Assembly: GCA_902491415.1 (NCBI GenBank)
Contig: CABUHP010000082.1
Span: 1 to 7,506, forward strand
Origin: an uncultured Collinsella sp.
Lineage (GTDB): Bacteria; Actinomycetota; Coriobacteriia; Coriobacteriales; Coriobacteriaceae
Direction: 5' to 3'
DNA: 7,506 nt
Shown here: positions 1 through 7,506 of the stretch, one piece after another
Layout: the number at the start of each line of letters is the position of its first letter
Numbering within the stretch: position 1 is the stretch's first letter
Notes under the pieces: generated by a model
Told to the model about the DNA's origin: nothing
Database searches by the model: none
The model's input: the letters and a program-made list of their open reading frames with translations, nothing else
Position numbers and translations under genes: made by a program

Positions 1-36
1 TGTGTTCGGCTGAGATCGGAAATCAACCATCCCACC

Positions 37-164
37 GGCCGGGCGCAGGGTTACCTCCCAAATCGTCCTCGCGCATGGCCGGCATTTGTCCTGCTCCTGC
101 GGAGCTGCGGACAAACGCCGGCCTGCGCTGCGGAAAGATTTGGGAGGTAACCCTGCGCCCGGCC
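37..164. repeat. 128-base palindromic element with perfect 28-base inverted repeats
   Basis: Bases 37-64 are the exact reverse complement of 137-164 (28 of 28). Pairing continues inside: 71-91 and 109-128 match except for one mismatch and one bulged base (around GCCGGC.TTTGTCC), and the centre is a GCTCC/GGAGC mini-hairpin at 93-105 with a TGC loop. Transcribed from either strand it would fold into one long, nearly continuous hairpin. No transposase frame is present and no target-site duplication is visible next to the arms. No T-tract follows on either side, so it is not a simple intrinsic terminator. It could be a MITE-like or REP/REPIN-like dispersed element, or a structured RNA. The palindrome is seen directly; its identity is inferred. 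Confidence 0.85.
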
Positions 165-300
165 TGCGGCTACTATGGGGCCGACGCACCAACTTGAGAT
201 GCTGCGCATACAAAGTTGGAAGGGTCTGAATTGCACTTTGTTGGGATGGGCCCGTTTCCCCATGGGAACTTTGCTTGGCAGGACTCTAATTTAAATTCAA
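165..300. other. Intergenic stretch with several small stem-loops, no gene seen
   Basis: This stretch lies between the large palindrome and the transketolase terminator. I see no start codon with a ribosome binding site or any recognisable protein. The best stem-loop is 189-219: CCAACTT pairs with AAGTTGG, followed by a symmetric 3/3 internal loop and an inner ATGC/GCAT stem with a 3-base loop. CAAAGT (211-216) can instead pair with ACTTTG (235-240), which would compete with it. CCCAT (259-263) can pair with ATGGG at 246-250, while an overlapping TTCCC/GGGAA stem sits at 256-268. A 10-base AATTTAAATT palindrome lies at 288-297. Whether any of this is functional is unknown. Confidence 0.4.
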
Positions 301-301
301 C

Positions 302-337
302 AAAAACAGGGGCGCCCTCTTTGGGGATGCCCCTGTT
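302..337 (-). terminator. Intrinsic terminator of the transketolase operon
   Basis: On the minus strand, AACAGGGGC (337-329) pairs perfectly with GCCCCTGTT (313-305). An inner GGG/CCC extension past a small bulge lengthens the stem, and a TTTTT tract (306-302) follows. It begins about 46 bases after the stop codon of the C-terminal transketolase subunit, as expected for a Rho-independent terminator ending the operon. Confidence 0.88.
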
Positions 338-383
338 CTGGCTTGGATGTGGTTGTTGAGACGATACTTTGCCTCGTCTTGCC

Positions 384-1325
384 TTATGCCAAGAACTCCT
401 TGGTGGTCGCCACGATGTTAGCGGCGTCCAGGCCATACTTGTGCAAGAGCTCGGCACCCGGGCCAGACTCACCGAAGGTGTCGTTGACGCCGATCTTCTT
501 GAGGGGCGTCGGGCACTGCTCGCACAGGACGTCGGCAACGGCGCTGCCCAGGCCACCGATCACAGAGTGCTCCTCGACGGTCACGACGTGGCCGGTCTTG
601 GTGGCGCTCTTGACGATCAGGTCGGCGTCGATGGGCTTGATGGTGTGCATGTTGATGACCTCGGCGTCGATGCCCTCGGCAGCGAGCTGCTCGGCGGCCT
701 CGAGAGCCTCGCCGACCATCAGGCCGCAGGCGATGATGGTCACATCGGCGCCCTCGCGCATGACAATGCCCTTACCCAACTCGAACTTGTAGGTCTCGGG
801 ATCGTTGATAACCGGCGAGGCCAGACGGGCAAAGCGCATGTACACCGGACCGTCGCACTCGTAGGCGGCGCGCGTTACGGCGCGGGCCTCGACGTCGTCG
901 GCAGGAACGATCACAGTCATGCCGGGGATGACGCGCATGAGGGCAATATCCTCGCAGCACTGGTGCGTGGCGCCATCCTCGCCCACCGAGATACCGGCAT
1001 GCGTGGCACCGATCTTAACGTTGAGGTGCGGGTAGCCGATGGAGTTGCGGACCTGCTCAAAGGCGCGACCGGCAGCGAACATGGCAAAGGTGCTCGCGAA
1101 GGCAACGCGGCCGGTGGTCGCGATACCGGCGGCGACGCCCATCAGGTTGCTCTCGGCAATGCCCACATCGAAGAAGCGGTCGGGGCAGGCTGCCTTGAAC
1201 TTGCCGGTCTGCGTGGCGGCAGCCAGGTCGGCGTCGAGGACCACAAAGTCATCGTGCTCGTTGGCGAGCTCGACGAGGGCCTCGCCGTAGCTTACGCGCG
1301 TGGCGATTTTCTTGACGTCTGCCAT
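384..1325 (-). CDS. Transketolase, C-terminal subunit (split transketolase)
   Basis: This 313-residue protein is the second half of transketolase, carrying the pyrimidine-binding and C-terminal domains. With the N-terminal subunit encoded just upstream it should move two-carbon ketol units between sugar phosphates in the non-oxidative pentose phosphate pathway, in the cytoplasm. Visible signatures: DVGIAESN around 53-60, whose Glu58 corresponds to the catalytic Glu that activates thiamine diphosphate; the FAxFxxxRAFEQVRNSIGY stretch around 80-98; HAGISVGEDGATHQ at 109-122; and the C-terminal-domain EEHSVIGGLGSA near 251-262. The start at 1325 is chosen because GGAGAGGAG lies 7 bases upstream (1333-1341) and the protein then begins MADVKK. 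A longer in-frame start at 1382 would overlap the preceding gene by 56 bases and adds a non-conserved tail. Only one base separates it from the upstream stop, so the subunits are very likely co-translated. A 1-deoxyxylulose-5-phosphate synthase or pyruvate dehydrogenase beta subunit fits less well. Confidence 0.93.
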   Translation of the reverse strand: MADVKKIATRVSYGEALVELANEHDDFVVLDADLAAATQTGKFKAACPDRFFDVGIAESNLMGVAAGIATTGRVAFASTFAMFAAGRAFEQVRNSIGYPHLNVKIGATHAGISVGEDGATHQCCEDIALMRVIPGMTVIVPADDVEARAVTRAAYECDGPVYMRFARLASPVINDPETYKFELGKGIVMREGADVTIIACGLMVGEALEAAEQLAAEGIDAEVINMHTIKPIDADLIVKSATKTGHVVTVEEHSVIGGLGSAVADVLCEQCPTPLKKIGVNDTFGESGPGAELLHKYGLDAANIVATTKEFLA

Positions 1326-1326
1326 C

Positions 1327-2157
1327 CTAGAGCTCCTCTCCGGCGGCCGTGAGCTCTGCCATGGCCTGCTCAAACTGTTCATCGTTGGGGGCCTTACCGT
1401 GCCAACCCACCTGGTTCTCCATAAAGGAAACGCCCTTGCCCTTCATGGTCTCGGCGATAATGGCGGTCGGCTGGCCCTTGGTAGCGCGAGCCTCGGCAAA
1501 GGCGGCGCGGATCTGGTCGAAGTCGTTGCCGTCGGCGAGCTCCACCACGTGGAACTTAAAGGCGCGGAACTTGTCGGCGAGCGGCATGGGGTCGTTGACC
1601 TCCTCGACGGGGCCGTCGATCTGCAGGCCGTTGTGGTCGACGATCACGCAGAGGTTATCGAGCTGCTGGTTGCCGGCAAACATGGCGGCCTCCCAGACCT
1701 GGCCCTCCTCGCTCTCGCCATCGCCCAGCAGGGCGTACGTGCGGTAAGTATCACCCCAGTGCTTGGCGGCAACCGCCATGCCCACGGCGGCGGAGATGCC
1801 CTGGCCCAGCGAGCCGGTGGACATATCGACGCCCGGGGTGTCGTTCATGTTGGGATGGCCCTGCAGGTGGCTGCCGATATGACGCAGCGTCTCGAGGTCC
1901 TCCTTGGGGAAGAACCCGCGTTCGGCGAGCACGGCGTACAGACCCGGAGCACAGTGGCCCTTGGAGAGCACAAAGCGATCGCGGTCGGCCTTGCGGGGAT
2001 CGGCCGGGTCGACGTTCATTTCCTCAAAGTACAGATAGGTCATGATGTCGGCAGCGCCGAGCGAACCGCCCGGATGGCCGGACTTGGCAGCGTGCACTCC
2101 GGTGACGATGCCCTTCCTTACCTCGTTGGCAACCTTTTTGAGCTCTTCGTCGCTCAT
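1327..2157 (-). CDS. Transketolase, N-terminal subunit (split transketolase)
   Basis: This 276-residue protein is the thiamine-diphosphate-binding half of transketolase, lacking the pyrimidine and C-terminal domains, which the next gene supplies. The motifs appear in family order: SGHPGGSLGAAD at 26-37 with the conserved active-site His28; LSKGHCAPGLY at 64-74; HPNMNDTPG at 101-109; STGSLGQG at 113-120; and the diphosphate/metal-binding signature GDGESEEG from 145 running to DHNG at 174-177, where Asp147 and Asn176 should bind the Mg2+. Family length for split N subunits is about 270-285 residues, so it is complete. AAAGGAAGG lies just upstream of the ATG (2162-2170). It is first in a two-gene operon, with its TAG stop one base before the next ATG. 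Substrates are inferred from the family; some split transketolases in gene clusters act in specialised pathways, but nothing nearby suggests this here. Confidence 0.94.
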   Translation of the reverse strand: MSDEELKKVANEVRKGIVTGVHAAKSGHPGGSLGAADIMTYLYFEEMNVDPADPRKADRDRFVLSKGHCAPGLYAVLAERGFFPKEDLETLRHIGSHLQGHPNMNDTPGVDMSTGSLGQGISAAVGMAVAAKHWGDTYRTYALLGDGESEEGQVWEAAMFAGNQQLDNLCVIVDHNGLQIDGPVEEVNDPMPLADKFRAFKFHVVELADGNDFDQIRAAFAEARATKGQPTAIIAETMKGKGVSFMENQVGWHGKAPNDEQFEQAMAELTAAGEEL

Positions 2158-2225
2158 TGTGCCTTCCTTTCATCCTCATTAGACAAAATGCGCACGGCAC
2201 GGAAAGGTAGTCCCAACACAGCCGC

Positions 2226-2272
2226 AATGCACGTACGTCATTCATTATGCTGGAAACTGATGGCTTTACCAG
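2226..2272 (-). promoter_or_regulatory. Candidate promoter and dyad operator for the transketolase operon
   Basis: On the minus strand CATAAT (2249-2244) matches the -10 consensus at five of six positions, and a poor -35 candidate, CTGGTA (2272-2267), lies 17 bases upstream. Immediately downstream, near the expected start of transcription, is a dyad, AATG-C-ACGTACGT-CATT (2226-2242): an 8-base palindrome flanked by complementary AATG/CATT with one extra base on one side. A repressor site there would block initiation. This is sequence pattern only, and the -35 is weak. Confidence 0.28.
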
Positions 2273-2307
2273 AGTTTTTATCATTATTTGAACAATTTAG
2301 CAGGCAG

Positions 2308-2331
2308 AACCGCTGATGAAACGGTTTATCA
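2308..2331. promoter_or_regulatory. Candidate LacI-type dyad or weak hairpin upstream of the transketolase operon
   Basis: TGATGAAACGGTTTATCA (2314-2331) is an imperfect dyad with a central CG and 14 of 18 symmetric positions. This resembles the general form of LacI/GalR-family operators (GAAAC-GTTTC type). Overlapping it, AACCG (2308-2312) can pair with CGGTT (2322-2326) across a 9-base loop, but no T-tract adjoins, so it is a poor terminator for the YitT-family gene that ends at 2366. It lies about 155-175 bases upstream of the transketolase start. Low confidence. Confidence 0.2.
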
Positions 2332-2365
2332 ATGTGAACGTCTTTTGGATGGAACGCGGTCGACC

Positions 2366-3256
2366 CTACGCGCTAATGTCCTTGAATCCCTCGCCGAAGG
2401 CTTCCGTAACGTCGGCAACCGTCACGATGGCATGAGGATCGCGCTCGCGCACGATCGTCTTGAGGGTATTGAGCTCTCGACGGCTCACGATGACCATAAC
2501 CACTGGCTTCTCGGCACCCGAATACATGCCAGTCGCCTTAAACTTGGTACAACCACGACCCAGGCCATACATGATATCGGCAGCGATATCAGGGAACTTG
2601 TCCGAGATGATGAGTACCATACGGCGTTTGTTGCCACCATCGACCACGGCATCGATCACGTAGCCGCTAATGACCATCGAAAGGCCTGCATACAGTGCGT
2701 TTTCGATTGAAAAGACCGGAGCCGATAGCGCGCATACGGCAACATCGATCGCCATGACGGTCGAGCCCACCGGCAGCGAGGTGTTACGCGAGATGATTTG
2801 GCCAATCGTGTCCGAGCCGCCGGTGTTGGCGCCGGCGCGCAACACCATGCCGTAACCGATGCCCGTAATAATGCCGCCCCACATGGCAGGGAGCATCAGG
2901 TCCGCATCCGCCAGAGGTGCTACAAACGGGGCGAACAGATCGGTAAAGAAGCCCAGCAGCACAAAGCCCGTCGCGGTCTGCACTACGTAGAACATGCCGC
3001 CCTCGCGCATAACGACCAACAACAGCAAGGCGTTCATCACGATCGTCTGAATACCAACGGGAAGCGATAGGCCGCGCGCCGCGCCGACCGCCTGGATAAT
3101 GGTGGCAAGGCCCGTAACGCCACCGGCGGCAAGACCGTTGGGAATCAAAAACAAGTCGGTCGCGATGGCGGCCAAGGCACACCCCAACATGATCTGGGGC
3201 AGGTCGTGAAAGAAGTTCATCGAAAGAATGCGCTTGATGTCCAGACGATATGCCAT
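2366..3256 (-). CDS. YitT family integral membrane protein (DUF161 + DUF2179)
   Basis: This 296-residue protein is a polytopic membrane protein of the YitT family with the usual two-part layout. The N-terminal two thirds hold several hydrophobic segments (roughly 21-40, 45-60, 68-84, 90-112, 122-140, 164-181 and 186-205). Family-type glycine-rich motifs are PNGLAAGGVTGLA at 39-51 and GANTGGSDTIGQIISR at 142-157. After a basic loop (GGNKRR, 207-212) comes a soluble C-terminal DUF2179 domain, recognisable from GRGCTKFKATGMYSG at 233-247 and VSRREL at 257-262. The family is widespread in Gram-positive bacteria; a transport role is often assumed but the substrate is not established. The start at 3256 is preferred because GAGGGAGG (3261-3268) lies directly upstream. 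An in-frame GTG at 3280 falls inside a terminator-like hairpin. The stop is TAG, and no clear terminator follows. Confidence 0.92.
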   Translation of the reverse strand: MAYRLDIKRILSMNFFHDLPQIMLGCALAAIATDLFLIPNGLAAGGVTGLATIIQAVGAARGLSLPVGIQTIVMNALLLLVVMREGGMFYVVQTATGFVLLGFFTDLFAPFVAPLADADLMLPAMWGGIITGIGYGMVLRAGANTGGSDTIGQIISRNTSLPVGSTVMAIDVAVCALSAPVFSIENALYAGLSMVISGYVIDAVVDGGNKRRMVLIISDKFPDIAADIMYGLGRGCTKFKATGMYSGAEKPVVMVIVSRRELNTLKTIVRERDPHAIVTVADVTEAFGEGFKDISA

Positions 3257-3269
3257 GCTGCCTCCCTCA

Positions 3270-3298
3270 AAAAAGCGCACCCCATCGGATGCGCTTTG
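3270..3298 (-). terminator. Terminator-like hairpin in the leader of the YitT-family gene
   Basis: On the minus strand AAAGCGCA (3297-3290) pairs perfectly with TGCGCTTT (3279-3272) around a 10-base loop that can form two further G-C pairs, and a run of six T follows (3274-3269). This is a textbook intrinsic terminator, and it runs straight into the GAGGGAGG ribosome binding site of the YitT-family gene, whose ATG is only about 12 bases further on. It may terminate secA-prfB transcripts, act as an attenuator of the downstream gene, or both. No promoter can fit between it and the gene. Confidence 0.75.
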
Positions 3299-3316
3299 AA
3301 CTTCTTCTTGTATTCG

Positions 3317-3322
3317 ATTCTA
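3317..3322 (-). promoter_or_regulatory. Candidate -10 hexamer for the YitT-family gene
   Basis: TAGAAT on the minus strand matches the -10 consensus at five of six positions. It would start a transcript about 50-55 bases before the YitT-family start codon, placing the hairpin at 3270-3298 inside the leader. The region 17 bases upstream (GTGGTT) is not a convincing -35. Confidence 0.3.
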
Positions 3323-3336
3323 CCGATTCGCCGGAC

Positions 3337-3359
3337 AAAAACCACCCCTGCGCAGGGAT
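3337..3359 (-). terminator. Weak candidate terminator after prfB
   Basis: On the minus strand ATCCCT-GCGC-AGGGGT (3359-3344) forms a six-pair stem including one G-U, with a 4-base loop. GG and five T follow (3341-3337). It starts about 60 bases after the prfB stop. The stem is short and the T-tract is offset by two bases, so it is probably weaker than the hairpin at 3270-3298. Confidence 0.35.
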
Positions 3360-3421
3360 TATTCTGGATACAAACCCGTCCAACCGTTGGGCTTGGCATC
3401 GGCTTGAAGCCGCCCGATGTT

Positions 3422-4569
3422 TTAGACCTCCGAGCCTTCTGCATCGGCGTTGCCGGTAGCCCAGCGATGGTAGCCAATAACAAACGGGTCCAGGTCGCCA
3501 TCGTCAAGAACTGCCTCGACGTTGCTGGTCTCAACGCCCGTGCGTAGGTCCTTAACCATCTGATACGGGTAGAGCACGTAGCTGCGAATCTGGTTGCCAA
3601 AACCAATCGTGGTCTTGGGCCCGCGGATCTCATCGAGCGCCTCGGCGCGCTTCTCGAGCTCAATCTCGTACAGGCGAGCCTTGAGGATCTGCATGCACGC
3701 GGCCTTGTTTTGAATCTGGCTGCGCTCGTTTTGGCAGGTGACCACAATGCCGCTGGGGAAATGCGTCACGCGCACGGCGGAGTCGGTGGTGTTGACGCCC
3801 TGTCCGCCCGGGCCACTCGCGTGGTACACGTCCACGCGGATGTCATCGGGACTGATTTCGATGTCGATATCATCGGGTAGCACGGGGATGACCTCGACGC
3901 CGGCAAACGTGGTCTGGCGGCGCTTCTTGTCGTCGGTGGGGCTAATGCGAACCAAGCGGTGGACGCCGGCCTCGGCGCGCAGCATGCCAAATGCGTCCTT
4001 GCCCTCGACGGTAAAGGTCGCGCGGTCGATGCCGATAACCTCGGCCGCGGGACAGTCGTTGATGGTGACCTTCCAGCCGCGACGCTGGCAGTACTTCATG
4101 TACATCTTAAAGAGCATGAAGGTCCAGTCCTGGGCCTCCAGACCACCCTGTCCGGGCTTGATGGTCACAATGGCATCGCCGTGATCGAACTCACCGGTAA
4201 ACCAGCTCGAAAGCTCAAGCTCATCGATGGCACGGGCCAGGCGTTCTGCCGTAGCGGCAGCCTCCTCGCGCAATGCGGCGGCATCGGGGTCATCCCCCAT
4301 CTCCTCGGCAAGCTCCAGCGCGGCGCGGGCATCGGAAAGCTCGCCGCGCGCGGTGTCCACGGCAGCGATATCTTCCTTGGTGCGCGCGATCTCCTCCATG
4401 GTGGCACGGGCAGCGTCGGCGTCATCCCAAAAGCCGGGGGCCACGCTTTTAGCCTCGAGCTCGGTCACGCGCGTGCGCTTTTCGTCCAAATGGAGATACG
4501 ACTCGACCTCGCCGAGCCGGTCCGCGAACGCGTCCAGCTCGGCGGGCGTCACCTCTAAAGCCTCAGCCA

Positions 4570-4570
<1 letters not shown>
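3422..4570 (-). CDS. prfB: Peptide chain release factor 2 (RF2)
   Basis: This 382-residue protein recognises UAA and UGA stop codons on the ribosome and triggers release of the nascent chain. It has an N-terminal helical region (about 1-120), domain 2 with GQGGLEAQDW at 140-149 and GVHRLVRI at 202-209, and the domain 3 catalytic GGQ (Gly255-Gly256-Gln257) in an actinobacterial-type GPGGQGVNTTDSAVRVTH (253-270). SYVLYPYQMVKDLRTGVET near 330-348 is typical of RF2. The gene reads through in one frame: where many bacteria have the autoregulatory UGA frameshift site (around residue 26, ...SYLHLDEK), there is no stop, so that regulation is absent. The codon-recognition tripeptide, normally Ser-Pro-Phe, reads Ser-Pro-Thr here (210-212). 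The ATG overlaps the secA stop by one base (TAATG), with AGGA 7 bases upstream inside secA, suggesting translational coupling. RF1 is excluded by the SP- start of the tripeptide and the flanking RF2 signatures. Confidence 0.96.
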
Positions 4571-7377
<2,807 letters not shown>

Positions 7378-7398
7378 GTGGTTTTCCTTTTTGGCCAT

Positions 7399-7423
7399 CG
7401 CCCACGCCGTGCAGCTGCGGGCG
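7399..7423 (-). other. Possible hairpin in the secA leader
   Basis: On the minus strand CGCCC (7423-7419) can pair with GGGCG (7403-7399), with an inner GC/GC step across a bulge. It lies about 22 bases upstream of the preferred secA start and directly abuts the alternative ATG at 7398. No T-tract follows. The stem is short and may be coincidental in GC-rich DNA. Confidence 0.25.
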
Positions 7424-7438
7424 AGTTAAACACAGATG

Positions 7439-7444
7439 ATTGTA
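7439..7444 (-). promoter_or_regulatory. Candidate -10 hexamer of the secA promoter
   Basis: TACAAT on the minus strand matches TATAAT at five of six positions and would start transcription about 55 bases before the preferred secA start. There is no recognisable -35 hexamer at 16-18 bases upstream (GC-rich there; a TTGTTT at 7453-7458 is too close). It lies just after the stop codon of the partial upstream frame. Confidence 0.4.
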
Positions 7445-7446
7445 CT

Positions 7447-7506
7447 TTAGCCAAACAAGGCGCGGCCTATACGGTCGACCTCGACCGCCACGTAATAACT
7501 ACGACC
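7447..7506 (-). CDS. Possible C-terminal end of an unidentified upstream gene (partial)
   Basis: From the right edge, one minus-strand frame stays open for 19 codons to a TAA at 7447-7449 and reads GRSYYVAVEVDRIGRALFG. The other two minus-strand frames hit stops early. The residues look like an ordinary protein tail, and the gene would end three bases before the secA -10 hexamer. I do not recognise the protein; it does not match the usual end of a long hibernation-promoting factor, a common secA neighbour. Nineteen open codons could be chance. Confidence 0.4.
   Translation of the reverse strand, partial: GRSYYVAVEVDRIGRALFG
7472..7487. repeat. Short perfect inverted repeat upstream of secA
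   Basis: CGGTCGA (7472-7478) and TCGACCG (7481-7487) are perfect 7-base complements separated by CC. It lies about 28 bases upstream of the candidate secA -10 hexamer, so it could be a regulator site. It also falls within the possible tail of the upstream gene, where it may simply be coding sequence. Confidence 0.35.

Noticed and set aside
1..300. CRISPR array, tRNA, rRNA or phage attachment site in the left intergenic region
   Set aside because: There are no regularly spaced direct repeats, no cloverleaf with a T-loop motif, and no integrase or duplicated site. The only strong structure is the single palindromic element.
51..556. Minus-strand open frames at 51-263 and 173-556, and plus-strand frames open across 1-196
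   Set aside because: They run through the palindrome and the terminator or overlap the transketolase gene. The peptides are arginine/serine-rich or reflect the repeat, and none has a start with a ribosome binding site.
1326..1382. Longer start for the C-terminal transketolase subunit at 1382
   Set aside because: It would overlap the N-terminal subunit gene by 56 bases and add a non-family leader; the start at 1325 has a strong ribosome binding site and a family-typical beginning.
369..2316. Long plus-strand open frames (369-1352 and 1300-2316) opposite the transketolase genes
   Set aside because: These are antisense shadows of conserved enzyme genes, with biased composition and no ribosome binding sites or recognisable motifs.
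3257..3285. Alternative GTG start at 3280 and a small out-of-frame ATG at 3285 before the YitT-family gene
   Set aside because: Both fall inside the terminator-like hairpin and lack a ribosome binding site; the ATG at 3256 has GAGGGAGG just upstream.
3217..3747. Minus-strand 176-codon frame covering the prfB end and the gap
   Set aside because: It is the shadow frame of prfB running on into noncoding sequence, arginine/serine-rich and without family features.

Overview
The window looks like a chromosomal stretch from a high-GC Gram-positive bacterium, most likely a Coriobacteriia member (Collinsella-like). This is inferred from gene content and protein sequence: an actinobacterial-style RF2 (GPGGQ followed by VNTTDSAVR, no programmed frameshift), a transketolase split into two subunits, and codons rich in third-position G/C. 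No database search was possible. All five complete genes lie on the minus strand, so transcription runs from high to low coordinates.

From the right edge: a short open frame (7447-7506) may be the C-terminal tail of an unidentified upstream gene. secA (start set at 7377) follows, with a good -10 hexamer and a short leader. prfB (peptide chain release factor 2) overlaps the secA stop by one base (TAATG), so the two probably form a translationally coupled pair for protein export and translation termination. The 165-base gap after prfB holds a weak terminator candidate, a possible promoter, and a much clearer hairpin plus T-tract that ends only about a dozen bases before the next start codon. 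That next gene encodes a YitT-family membrane protein.

A 208-base AT-richer gap then leads to the transketolase operon. The N-terminal (TPP-binding) and C-terminal (pyrimidine-binding/transketolase C) subunits are encoded by separate genes one base apart, and together should form one enzyme of the non-oxidative pentose phosphate pathway. A strong intrinsic terminator closes the operon.

The left 300 bases contain no convincing gene. They hold a striking 128-base palindromic element with perfect 28-base arms and further internal pairing, followed by a stretch with several smaller and partly mutually exclusive stems. The most interesting observations are this palindromic element, the terminator-like hairpin in the YitT-gene leader, and the Ser-Pro-Thr replacing the usual Ser-Pro-Phe stop-codon-recognition tripeptide in RF2. 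Nothing here amounts to a clear new defence or mobile system; most of the window is housekeeping.
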